The position numbers and the translations under genes are program-made. Positions 9,610 through 18,141 of a stretch of 64,000 nt of DNA are shown piece by piece. Position 1 is the first letter of the stretch. Each line of letters starts with the position of its first letter. This DNA is from Saprospiraceae bacterium (GTDB taxonomy: Bacteria; Bacteroidota; Bacteroidia; Chitinophagales; Saprospiraceae). The notes under the pieces are model-generated. The model saw nothing but the letters and a program-made list of their open reading frames with translations. It was not told where the DNA came from and did no database searches. The stretch is from positions 1 to 64,000 of the forward strand of contig JARGNR010000022.1 of the NCBI GenBank assembly GCA_029212405.1. Direction: 5' to 3'.

Positions 9610-10776
9610 ATGTGTATAAAAAAAATGATCTATCTATTCACCATTACTCTTATCCTACTGTCTTGTAAGAAAGCAAACCAAAAGCAGATTTCTCCTGGAG
9701 AATTAGATCAGATAATATCAAGGTACATGGAGGAAGCGGTGAATAATTCTATGAATCAAATTCACGGTGTTTCTCTTGCTATTAAATCTTCATTTCATTC
9801 GTACAAATGGTCAGGTGCAGCAGGTTACAGCAGCAACGAAAAAACAAACCTGCTTGAAGTGGACCAACCATTTAGAATTGCAAGTATTACCAAAACATTT
9901 GTGGCGGTCAGTATACTAAGACTTCATGAAGAAGCTAGATTATCTATATATGATCCATTATCAAAATACATATCTGAAGCTCACCAAAAATTACTCATTC
10001 AAGATGGATATGATCCAAACAAAATTAAGCTGTATCATTGCTTGAATCATACAAGTGGACTATTTGATTATGCCATGAATGGAAGTCCTTATGTTTCTGA
10101 GGCAAGAAAAAATCCACAGAAAAGGTGGACACGAACAGAACAGTTAGCACTGGCGATGCAATATGGAAATCCGAATGGCTTGCCTGGTGAAAAGTATTTA
10201 TACTCTGATACTGGGTATATATTACTGGGAGAAATAATTGAGTCCTTTTATGAAGGAAACCTAGCTAGAGGAATCAGAGAGCTAATTGGATTTGACAAAT
10301 TGGGTATGCAACACACTTGGTTAGAGTCGATAGAAGTCGCTCCTATTGGCATGAAGGCACAAGTTAAAAGATATCTTAGGGGAGAGGATGTAACCGATTA
10401 TGACCCTTCTACAGATTTGTATGGGGGTGGTGGACTTGTATCCACAACTGAAGACCTTACTACATTTCTATTTGCATTGTTCAACCATGAAATTTTTAAA
10501 AAGAAGCCCACTGTCGAGTTAATGTGTACACCCCATAAATTTGGAACGACCTATGTTCCTGATAAAGATCCAAGATTTAAAGATTACCGATATGGGATAT
10601 GGAAGATAAAACTCTTTGGGGAGGATGCTTACATGCACAGTGGCCTGTGGGGAACCACAATTATTCATTTAGAAAAAAGTAATATTTCAATAGCAATAAA
10701 CTTTACCAAAGGATGGAATAATCAACTAGTAAAGAGAGTAAGTCTAATCGCTAAAAATCAAGCTTCACATGAGTAA
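9610..10776 (+). CDS. Serine hydrolase lipoprotein, class C beta-lactamase/DD-peptidase family
   Basis: A 388-aa penicillin-binding-protein-like hydrolase. The N-terminus ends in a lipobox (LILLSC), so it is probably a lipoprotein. The active-site SxxK is FRIASITKTFVAV (Ser near residue 96), the second motif is YSDTGYILLGE (Tyr of YxN, here Tyr-Ser-Asp as in some esterase or DD-peptidase relatives), and the third is HSGLWGTT in place of KTG. The family includes DD-carboxypeptidases, D-aminopeptidases and esterases. It overlaps the ABC ATPase gene by 8 bases, so it is translationally coupled to an exporter. Confidence 0.88.
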   Translation: MCIKKMIYLFTITLILLSCKKANQKQISPGELDQIISRYMEEAVNNSMNQIHGVSLAIKSSFHSYKWSGAAGYSSNEKTNLLEVDQPFRIASITKTFVAVSILRLHEEARLSIYDPLSKYISEAHQKLLIQDGYDPNKIKLYHCLNHTSGLFDYAMNGSPYVSEARKNPQKRWTRTEQLALAMQYGNPNGLPGEKYLYSDTGYILLGEIIESFYEGNLARGIRELIGFDKLGMQHTWLESIEVAPIGMKAQVKRYLRGEDVTDYDPSTDLYGGGGLVSTTEDLTTFLFALFNHEIFKKKPTVELMCTPHKFGTTYVPDKDPRFKDYRYGIWKIKLFGEDAYMHSGLWGTTIIHLEKSNISIAINFTKGWNNQLVKRVSLIAKNQASHE

Positions 10777-11680
10777 TTCTATCCTACAATTAAGAGATGT
10801 TAGTTTTGCCTATACATCAAATGAATTCATTTTAAATGGAATGAGTATGCATGTTCCTGAAGGGAGCATTTATGGCTTTCTAGGAGCGAATGGTGCAGGA
10901 AAAACCACCACATTCAAAGCAATACTAGGATTACTAAAGGGCTATTCTGGAAATATTGATTTTCAAGGAAGTAACATTCGCACAACCTATCCAAAATACT
11001 TAGCAAAAATAGGGACGCTCATCGAGGCTCCTTCCATATACGATCATTTGGATGCATTTAACAATTTGAAAATTTGGTCCAACTATTATGGCCAAACCAA
11101 AAATAGAATTTGTGAAATTCTAGAGTTGGTTAAATTAGAGAATTTAGGTTCTAAAAAAGCGGGTCGTTTTTCTACAGGAATGAGACAACGATTAGGAATC
11201 GCAATAGCATTGCTTCATGATCCCAATGTATTGATACTGGATGAACCTACAAACGGATTGGATCCTTTTGGTGTAGAGGCCTTAAGAGGAATCCTATTTG
11301 ATTTAAATAAACAAGGCAAAACCATTGTAGTTTCTAGTCATATATTGTCAGAAATTGAAAAAACTGCCAATCATTTAGGAATTTTGAAAGATGGTAAAAT
11401 GCTCTTTGAAGGGACAAAATCTGAACTTCATAACCTTAGAAATACTAATCTTGAAGTGAAATTTACGATTGACTCTTCTGCTAAATTGGAAACGTTAAAG
11501 GATATTCATTCCTATCGAATTATCTCGGATCAAGTAATAGAAATGCATGTTTCCAATAAAAACGAAATCCCGATGATAGTTAAATACTTGATCGAAAATG
11601 ACATTAATATTTATGCAGTAAATCAAAAAAACATTGCCTTACAGGATTTATTTCTTTCCATTAACAATACTCAAAACTGA
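10769..11680 (+). CDS. ABC transporter ATP-binding protein (ABC-2/bacitracin-resistance type)
   Basis: A 303-aa ATPase with Walker A GANGAGKTT, signature FSTGMRQRLG and Walker B VLILDEPTNGLDPFG. The C-terminal extension of about 90 residues after the nucleotide-binding domain and the short loop FKAILGLLKGYSGNI fit the BcrA/lantibiotic-immunity class of ABC-2 exporters. It starts inside the preceding serine hydrolase gene and its stop overlaps the permease start by one base. Likely substrate (peptide or drug) is inference only. Confidence 0.93.
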   Translation: MSNSILQLRDVSFAYTSNEFILNGMSMHVPEGSIYGFLGANGAGKTTTFKAILGLLKGYSGNIDFQGSNIRTTYPKYLAKIGTLIEAPSIYDHLDAFNNLKIWSNYYGQTKNRICEILELVKLENLGSKKAGRFSTGMRQRLGIAIALLHDPNVLILDEPTNGLDPFGVEALRGILFDLNKQGKTIVVSSHILSEIEKTANHLGILKDGKMLFEGTKSELHNLRNTNLEVKFTIDSSAKLETLKDIHSYRIISDQVIEMHVSNKNEIPMIVKYLIENDINIYAVNQKNIALQDLFLSINNTQN

Positions 11681-12465
11681 TGATACAATACATCAAATCT
11701 GAAATAATAAAATGCGTGTATGTCCCGATTATTGGCTTGATTGGATTTTCCGTGTTTTCTGTTATTTTCCTCGTGTTCCTGATTCATTATGTAGATGTCG
11801 AATCGATCATGTTTCTAGGCAAAAACCCATGGATCAAATTATGGAATTCAGGAGCAGGATTTATGTCGGTGTTTACTTTTGTTCCATTGCTTATTCTTTT
11901 GATTAGTGCCGTATTTCATATAGAAAATCAAAACAATACCTGGAAACAACTTTTTACTGTTCCTGTATCCAAGCGGAAAATTCTTCTTTCAAAGTTATCA
12001 GCCATTTTTATCCTGATTTTTACTTTTTGCTTTCTCATAATGATTTCAATTGTGGTGATAGGTTGGTATCTTAATCATTTGTACCCTGAATCAGAATTTA
12101 GTTACTATCCTTTACAACCATTTTACTTTATAAAACCAACGTGTATTACATTAATAAACGCTCTTGGAGTTATTGGTATACAATTTTTTCTTAGTCTACG
12201 ATTTAGAAATTTTTTAGCACCAATGACATTGGGTCTATTCATTTTTATTGTATCCTTTCTCATCGGTGTTAATAACACACCTCTATCGCATTATTTCCCA
12301 CATGCCTATACATTGATTGGTCAAGATTTACAAATGTTCACTATTGATAAGATTGGAATTGTGGACTATGGACTTTTTAATAGTATTCAAGTGTATAGTG
12401 TGTCCATGTTCCTATTTTTCATTTCTATGGCCATCTATTTAGAGGAGAAACGATCTAAGAATTAA
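11680..12465 (+). CDS. ABC-2 type permease
   Basis: A 261-aa membrane protein with about six hydrophobic segments (for example VPIIGLIGFSVFSVIFLVFLIHYV and FIFIVSFLIGV), as expected for an ABC-2 permease partnering the ATPase immediately upstream. The motif WKQLFTVPVSKRKILLSKL in the first cytoplasmic loop is typical of the LanE/BcrB-like permeases that protect cells from antimicrobial peptides. Start codon overlaps the ATPase stop (TGATG). The three-gene operon looks like a peptide-defence or export module. Confidence 0.9.
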   Translation: MIQYIKSEIIKCVYVPIIGLIGFSVFSVIFLVFLIHYVDVESIMFLGKNPWIKLWNSGAGFMSVFTFVPLLILLISAVFHIENQNNTWKQLFTVPVSKRKILLSKLSAIFILIFTFCFLIMISIVVIGWYLNHLYPESEFSYYPLQPFYFIKPTCITLINALGVIGIQFFLSLRFRNFLAPMTLGLFIFIVSFLIGVNNTPLSHYFPHAYTLIGQDLQMFTIDKIGIVDYGLFNSIQVYSVSMFLFFISMAIYLEEKRSKN

Positions 12466-12487
12466 TACGGTTCATGATGCTTAGTAA

Positions 12488-13369
12488 CTAAGATTTAAAG
12501 GATTTAAAGTCGACAGAAGGATCATAATCATTATCTGTTTGGATCGAATGCAATTCACTTCTAGGATCTTTTGACTTTATAAAAGGGAAGAATAATTGCA
12601 CATACCAAGGTTCTTTGAATTGGTTCCAAGCTCCAAATTTAGTAGGATATTTTCTGGTAATTTTTGCGGTACCAAATAAGACATCCCATATAAACAGTAA
12701 GTTTCCAAAGTTTCCATTAGGATGTGAAATTTGATCTTCAGCGGTTAGACCATGATGAGCAAAATGAGTGCTAGGCGTGGAAATAGTCCGTTCGATAATC
12801 CAAGCAAAGGGATGGAGAATTTTATATTTGTATAAGAATCTATCCCACTTTGTTTCACTATGAGCCAGTAATATGACGACCAGTTTTATAGGTAAATAGA
12901 ACAAATAGACATAGCCCATGCCTAGAAATACGAGAATTGCTGAAAACCAAATACCAGGCATCAAAGCATAATACAAAGTAGCATTTCTGTACGTAACCAA
13001 AACACCCATTTCTTCCACAACATGATGAGGTCGATGCAATTTCCACATCACTCGATTGACATGTGACAACCGATGCCACCAATATTGCATCATATCATCA
13101 AGCACCAAAAAGGCTAAAATGTGCCACCATATAGAGGTGTGTATAAAAACATCTTCTAATCCGCTAAAGGATGTTGCCATTACCCAAAGAACCAATAAAA
13201 AAATACCAGGTTGAATTAATGTTGGTAAAATAACAAGGCTTAAAATTTCAATGGTAAAATCATTTCTTGTACGTCGATCCTCTAAATACAACCCTCCGAT
13301 TGCTTCAATTATTCCTAATACCAACAATACAACAGCGGGTATCAATTTACTGAATTGCTCCTCAGTCAT
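12488..13369 (-). CDS. Fatty acid hydroxylase / sterol desaturase superfamily membrane protein
   Basis: A 293-aa integral membrane di-iron oxygenase. The three histidine boxes are HRLSH, HRPHH and HFAHHG (near residues 98, 113 and 205), with an additional HGLT context and at least four hydrophobic segments. The PF04116 superfamily hydroxylates or desaturates lipids such as sterols, carotenoids or fatty acids. It ends 23 bases from the convergent ABC permease stop. Nothing in the flanks names the lipid substrate. Confidence 0.88.
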   Translation of the reverse strand: MTEEQFSKLIPAVVLLVLGIIEAIGGLYLEDRRTRNDFTIEILSLVILPTLIQPGIFLLVLWVMATSFSGLEDVFIHTSIWWHILAFLVLDDMMQYWWHRLSHVNRVMWKLHRPHHVVEEMGVLVTYRNATLYYALMPGIWFSAILVFLGMGYVYLFYLPIKLVVILLAHSETKWDRFLYKYKILHPFAWIIERTISTPSTHFAHHGLTAEDQISHPNGNFGNLLFIWDVLFGTAKITRKYPTKFGAWNQFKEPWYVQLFFPFIKSKDPRSELHSIQTDNDYDPSVDFKSFKS

Positions 13370-13567
13370 TTTAATCTATGGATTAGATAAAGAAAATCCA
13401 ATATACAAACTTATCCAACTATCTTTCTGTGTGAATAAAACAAATATTGATTTGTACATGCCTTAGAACAGATACAGATAATAATATGAACAAAGTTGAC
13501 TTTTAAAATGTCATTTCATTACACCAATTCATTGCTCACAATCATCTACTTCAAACAGAACAGTTTT

Positions 13568-13999
13568 ATGGCTAGATATATACTTGTAAGTTTATTTATG
13601 TTAAATCAATTGGGCATTAGTTATTCTCAAACCACAGAACTTAATGATGCCTATGAAGTCATTTGTGATACTATATACGAGGAAGTAGACGCTTTGCCAG
13701 TTTTTGAACAATCAGAAGCCGGTTTATCTCAATTTCATTCAACGCATTTATTTCCAATACTATCTGATTACTGTACAGAAAATGACACAATCATCACAAC
13801 TTTAACATATAAGCTTTATCTATCATCCCTCGGTCAAGCTCTACATGTAGAATTTCAATCAGATATAAAAAATAGACTCCAAAGAAGATTGCGTAGCAAA
13901 ATCTTGAACTTTATGCCTTTTTGGAAACCAGCAATTAAGCGGGATGAAAATGTATGTTGTGTTTTTACAATTCCTATTCGATGTTTGAAATTAGAGTAA
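13568..13999 (+). CDS. Exported orphan TonB C-terminal-domain-like protein
   Basis: A 143-aa protein with a signal peptide (MARYILVSLFMLNQLGISYSQ). The middle and end show a divergent TonB-C-like layout: EEVDALPVFEQSEAGLSQF corresponds to the family's PxFpGG segment, and FMPFWKPAIKRDENVCCVFTIPIRCLKLE corresponds to the ending MPxWxPaxxxGkPVxvxftlPIxF. The GG is lost, and there is no membrane anchor or proline-rich linker, so it is unlikely to act as a true energy transducer. The track start at 13496 would hide the signal peptide behind 24 extra residues, so I use the ATG at 13568. Confidence 0.65.
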   Translation: MARYILVSLFMLNQLGISYSQTTELNDAYEVICDTIYEEVDALPVFEQSEAGLSQFHSTHLFPILSDYCTENDTIITTLTYKLYLSSLGQALHVEFQSDIKNRLQRRLRSKILNFMPFWKPAIKRDENVCCVFTIPIRCLKLE

Positions 14000-14023
14000 G
14001 TATTCAATAAAATAACCTTGCCT

Positions 14024-15568
14024 TTAATTGACCAATTCCAATTCTTTTTTCTCGAGATTGGCCTTCAGGATAAATACCTTTTCAGACCCTATCCTTTTAT
14101 TAGGTCCAAAAGAAAGTGGAGGGATGAATCCCGATTGAAAGGAGTTCAAATCTTGAAGTTGAGTGATCAATGAGGTTCTATCCACATCATTTCCTACCAA
14201 TTTGAGGACTTCTGTAAATAAAATAATGGATGACAAACTTTGGATTTGAGCACTTTTGTAGTCCTTGTCCAGATTATAGGCTTTTGCCATACTATAATAT
14301 TTGACCATTGCTTTTTCATTCCGTTCAGATAACCACGTAGGGTATGAAAAGTAAATTTTTTGATTCATCTCCATAGGAGCGTCCAACCACTTACTCGATG
14401 CAAATTTACCTGGAATGAGAATCGTCGGAAACCACTCCAATTGTTGCATAGTATTAAGCATAGATAAATTTGAATTAATGCTACTTAAAAGAAGACAATG
14501 TTTAATTCCTTCAGACTTTAAGTCTATCATTTGATTATAAAAATCGTTGTTGTCTGTTTTGATTTTTTCATAACGAAATTGTTGGTCTACAACTACTTCT
14601 TTTAATTCAATTCCAAGATCAGCCAAAGAATTATCATAAAGGATGATAAAATTCTCTTTACTTACATTAAGATTTTCAATTGAAAAATTTTGTAGCACCT
14701 GAATTTGTTGAATAATTCCTGGAAGTAAGTAATAAAATTCATTTTTCAGATAATCCGTATTTTTAGGATTACCTGATACTGCACCAATAATTGGGATTTT
14801 ACTTTTTTCAATATATTCTACTGAGGATTGAGACAAAGATTCGATATCTGAAGATACAAACGCAAGAGTATTTTCATCAGATAAAAACTTGCTTACCAAA
14901 GAATCTGACTTTTGGGCATTGTTATCCAAAACCAACTCTTTCACTTGAATCTTTCGATTATAAATTCCACCTCCCATATTCACTAAATCTACATATGCTC
15001 TTACAGTATTTATCATGGTTTGAGATCTTCCAGGTGGATGATTATTGGGAGGAACGATCATACCTACCACAATAGATGTATCAGATACTCCTGTAATCGA
15101 TTCGTTGCCAAGGACTTTAAAGTAAGCAATTAAATCCTCGACATCTGAATCACTTAACTCATATCTTGGCATTACTTTATCAATTTCATTTCCACTTGGA
15201 TCTATCCCTTCTTTTATGACTTTACCAATTGTATTCTCAGTGTATGCAATCCGTTTTCTCCCATTTTTAAATTCTATGGTGTAAGATTGCGTTAATGTTG
15301 ACCATCTTACGGGCGTAGGAATTATTCCTCCTTCCGCATTTCCAATTCCTTTTTCACCGTGACAATTTACGCAAGGTAGAATCATGGCATCAAAGTTTGC
15401 TCCAGACATAGATGCTTTAATAGGCGTACCTGATACTCTCTTCCCTTGGGTGTAAATTAATTTACCCCGCTCTTGAGAAGGTGTTAACCCTGCAAAATTT
15501 TGGAAAGCAAAAAATGTACTTGATAGGAAAACTAATGTACAAATACACACAGTAGATCTGATACTCAT
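14024..15568 (-). CDS. Cytochrome c domain fused to Peripla_BP_6 (ABC substrate-binding) domain
   Basis: A 514-aa exported two-domain protein. After a signal peptide (MSIRSTVCICTLVFLSSTFFAFQ) comes a class I cytochrome c domain with one haem site CVNCHG near residue 66 and a likely axial Met in KVMPRYELSDSDVEDLIAYF. From about residue 165 a type I periplasmic binding fold begins, TSIVVGMIVPPNNHPPGRSQTMINTVRAYVDLVNMGGGIYNRKI, of the leucine/amide-binding family. No permease or ATPase is nearby. The cytochrome domain resembles the small cytochrome at 33255-33746. Start: ATG at 15568 preceded by AACCCCA; the track start at 15595 would put nine residues before the signal peptide. Role (ligand-gated electron transfer?) is unknown. 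Confidence 0.85.
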   Translation of the reverse strand: MSIRSTVCICTLVFLSSTFFAFQNFAGLTPSQERGKLIYTQGKRVSGTPIKASMSGANFDAMILPCVNCHGEKGIGNAEGGIIPTPVRWSTLTQSYTIEFKNGRKRIAYTENTIGKVIKEGIDPSGNEIDKVMPRYELSDSDVEDLIAYFKVLGNESITGVSDTSIVVGMIVPPNNHPPGRSQTMINTVRAYVDLVNMGGGIYNRKIQVKELVLDNNAQKSDSLVSKFLSDENTLAFVSSDIESLSQSSVEYIEKSKIPIIGAVSGNPKNTDYLKNEFYYLLPGIIQQIQVLQNFSIENLNVSKENFIILYDNSLADLGIELKEVVVDQQFRYEKIKTDNNDFYNQMIDLKSEGIKHCLLLSSINSNLSMLNTMQQLEWFPTILIPGKFASSKWLDAPMEMNQKIYFSYPTWLSERNEKAMVKYYSMAKAYNLDKDYKSAQIQSLSSIILFTEVLKLVGNDVDRTSLITQLQDLNSFQSGFIPPLSFGPNKRIGSEKVFILKANLEKKELELVN

Positions 15569-15745
15569 ATTTTTGGGGTTATCATTTGAATACATTCAAA
15601 ATTAAACAAAAGATTTACATTTACATTGACAGGCTGCTTGATCCATTGAAAAAGATTAGGTGAAATCTCTTTTAATTCATAGAATAAAAAGAAAGGTTAT
15701 TTATTATTCTTATTAATATTGATTCTTAGACATAAAATATACTCA

Positions 15746-16315
15746 ATGCCCAAATATACCATACCTATTCTTCTGGGGACCACTCGGGATAACAATCAAA
15801 GTCAAAAAGTTGTAATTCATCTACAGCAGAAAATTTCGGAATATCAAGAAATCAATTGTCTTATCTTAGACTTGGGGAAAGCAAATTTTCCAATGCTAAC
15901 AGAAAGAGTTACGCCAGAGAATTCTATTTCAGAAATTCTTTCAGATTGGACAGATATTTTGACAAAAGCGCATGGTCTGATTATAGTATCCCCAGAATAT
16001 AAATCTGGCTACCCTGGTTCATTAAAAAACTTTCTAGACTATTTGCCCCCAGGAGTATTTAGGTACAAACCAATTGGAATTAGTACAGTAAGTGCTGGTA
16101 TTTATGCAGGAACTAGTTGTTTGCAACAATTGCGACAAGTAATTATTTCTATGGCAGGACTTGTAATACCAGATCGATTTCAAGTAGGCGATGTTGTCAA
16201 TGAGGTCTCTGTAGATGGAAAAATACGATCACCCCAATTACAAAAGACATCTGATAAATTTGTTTCAGAAATGATAAAATATACGGTTCACATGAGCAAA
16301 ATGCAACATAAATAA
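15746..16315 (+). CDS. NADPH-dependent FMN reductase family protein
   Basis: A 189-aa flavodoxin-fold protein of the NADPH-dependent FMN reductase family (PF03358). The N-terminal phosphate loop is PILLGTTRDNNQSQK, followed by the family motif VSPEYKSGYPGSLKNFLDYLPPGVFRYKPIGISTVSAG. Members supply reduced FMN or reduce quinones and metals. The chosen ATG at 15746 gives the standard start MPKYTIPILLGTTR; the track start is an ATT. Two SsuD-like FMN-dependent monooxygenases lie about 10 kb away (25943-28163), so this could serve as their reductase partner, but that link is only inference. Confidence 0.85.
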   Translation: MPKYTIPILLGTTRDNNQSQKVVIHLQQKISEYQEINCLILDLGKANFPMLTERVTPENSISEILSDWTDILTKAHGLIIVSPEYKSGYPGSLKNFLDYLPPGVFRYKPIGISTVSAGIYAGTSCLQQLRQVIISMAGLVIPDRFQVGDVVNEVSVDGKIRSPQLQKTSDKFVSEMIKYTVHMSKMQHK

Positions 16316-16553
16316 CCAATTAATTCATATACATTATCAATAAAAATATATGTCGTTCACAGGTTATTAATGCAATATAGCCAAAATCAACTCAATTTAA
16401 AGGGAAAATTAGTGGTCTCATTACTAGGATTATTCCATTTTTTTTAGAACTTTACAAGGATAGCTGTTTTGTGCTAAGTTTATTTGGCTCAAAATAGTTA
16501 GATAACTAATATAAAACCCTGATTTTGTTTTCATACTCCAAAAAAATCAAACC

Positions 16554-18095
16554 ATGAAAAGACGACTTTTCTTAAAAAACAGTAGTGTAGGACTAGGTGG
16601 AATTTTAGCCATGCCAACTGTGCTGTATGGCTGTTCCACAATAAAGCCCATATTACTTGACAGTCCATCCAAATCAATAGGACTCTTTCAAGAAGGTTCC
16701 AGAATGTTTGATTCTTCCATTGTAGAGTTAAGACTTGCTGGAAGTGGAGAATTGGCTGCAGCTGAAGCAGAAGATGCGGATTTGTCAGGAATAGCAGAAC
16801 AAGTAGCAAATAAAACTGCTGCGATACCTGCGGAAGTTGCAGAGGATTTTGCAGAATCTTCTATTCAATTACTTGATGCAGCAAAACAATTAAATGATAA
16901 TTCCTCAGAACTCTTTCCATTAAATGCTGGAACTCAGGCTGAATTGGCAGACGACTTTATTTTATTAAAAGTGGTCAAAGCATCTACTTTATTAGCTAGT
17001 GCTGCAATGGCAACACCTGATCCATTTCAGAAGGTAACTGCAGCTGAAAACATGATTCGCAGCAGTAAATTGGCCTATAAAGGAATGGCTGAGGGTTCTC
17101 AAGCTGAATTAATGCGTGGAACTTCAAATCTACTGGCTCACTCTGAAGAGTATGTTGGTTCAGCAGAGAAATATTCAGCGGAATTAGGATTTATTGACGG
17201 AGTTGAAACTTTTGAGGGCGCTATTGATGTATTTAAATCGGCAGAAGCAGAAACTGCTGAGAATCCAGCTGAAGCTACGGCGGAGTTGACAAACGGAGTA
17301 TCTGAATTATTAACATCGACAGACAATTTAGCTTTAAGTTCTGAATACTATGTCAACGGTGTAAATAATTTAAATGCAGAAAGATATCACTTTAGACATA
17401 AAGGAGCTGAACCTATTATGAACGCTGAAGAGTTATTTCCATATGCTGAAATATTAGTAGAGACAACTCCTCAGTTTTACAATGCCGCACAAGGAGAAGC
17501 TGCTAAAGCAGGTGCTGCTGAAATGATGGATGGAGCTGAATCAATTGAATTTTTTGCAGAAACCAATGGACAAGTAATTAATTTAGGGCTAGGTGGAGAA
17601 ACATTGGATATAGGAGCAGATCGATTTATAAGCGGGTCAATTACTGATTTCGCTGCTGGGGATTATGATGCTAATTCAATGCTCTATTTATTAGCAGCTG
17701 AAGATTTTCAAGACACCAATAATCCTCAAGGAGAAGCAGAATATGTAGAGCAATTGTCTGAAACGCTATATCCAGAATCTGAAAATTTCTATTACGGAGC
17801 TTTATCTCTTCAATCCATTGGATTCCCTGAAGGGGTACAAAGTGTAAAAAATGCAACAGATTATCTTCTTGCAGGTGCACAAATGCTACTAAGTGAAGCG
17901 GATAATCCATTGTCCGCAGAAGGAGCAGAAGAAATGGTAAAAGGAGCTGCTGAAGCATTGAAAGGAGCAGAAGAGGCAGATGACAATCCGACTACGGAGA
18001 ACTTCCACTTAGAGTTGGGTGCTGAGACCATCGAATTTGGAACAAATATGATACAAGAAGGAGCAGCTAAATTTGTAGATGGCTACTTTAAATAA
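16554..18095 (+). CDS. Tat-exported lipoprotein, acidic alpha-helical, unknown family
   Basis: A 513-aa protein I do not recognise. The N-terminus has a twin-arginine motif (KRRLFLKNSSVGLGG) followed by a lipobox (VLYGC), so it should be exported folded and lipidated. The rest is very rich in Ala and Glu, with no cysteine in the mature part apart from the lipidated one, and repeats helical segments such as AAEMMDGAESIEFFAE, LLAGAQMLLSEADNPLSAEGAEEMVKGAAEALKGAEEAD and HLELGAETIEFGTNMIQEGAAKF. It looks like stacked helical hairpins of about 35-45 residues. Convergent with the SelO-like gene, separated by a hairpin. Tat export implies folding before export, sometimes with a cofactor. Confidence 0.7.
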   Translation: MKRRLFLKNSSVGLGGILAMPTVLYGCSTIKPILLDSPSKSIGLFQEGSRMFDSSIVELRLAGSGELAAAEAEDADLSGIAEQVANKTAAIPAEVAEDFAESSIQLLDAAKQLNDNSSELFPLNAGTQAELADDFILLKVVKASTLLASAAMATPDPFQKVTAAENMIRSSKLAYKGMAEGSQAELMRGTSNLLAHSEEYVGSAEKYSAELGFIDGVETFEGAIDVFKSAEAETAENPAEATAELTNGVSELLTSTDNLALSSEYYVNGVNNLNAERYHFRHKGAEPIMNAEELFPYAEILVETTPQFYNAAQGEAAKAGAAEMMDGAESIEFFAETNGQVINLGLGGETLDIGADRFISGSITDFAAGDYDANSMLYLLAAEDFQDTNNPQGEAEYVEQLSETLYPESENFYYGALSLQSIGFPEGVQSVKNATDYLLAGAQMLLSEADNPLSAEGAEEMVKGAAEALKGAEEADDNPTTENFHLELGAETIEFGTNMIQEGAAKFVDGYFK

Positions 18096-18103
18096 TAAAA
18101 TTT

Positions 18104-18138
18104 CGTGTCAAGCTATTTATTTTATCTAGCTTGACATG
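18104..18138. terminator. Bidirectional hairpin terminator
   Basis: TGTCAAGCTA (18106-18115) and TAGCTTGACA (18127-18136) form a perfect 10-bp stem, extended to 12 bp by a G-U and a C-G pair, with an 11-base loop. It lies between convergent genes (Tat lipoprotein and the last gene of the long minus-strand cluster). The T-tracts are weak, but the stem is strong and the position is right. Confidence 0.7.
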
Positions 18139-18141
18139 AAT

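Noticed and set aside
14024-15568. An ABC amino-acid transporter operon because of the binding-protein domain
   Set aside because: No permease or ATPase gene is near, and the haem domain points to another role.
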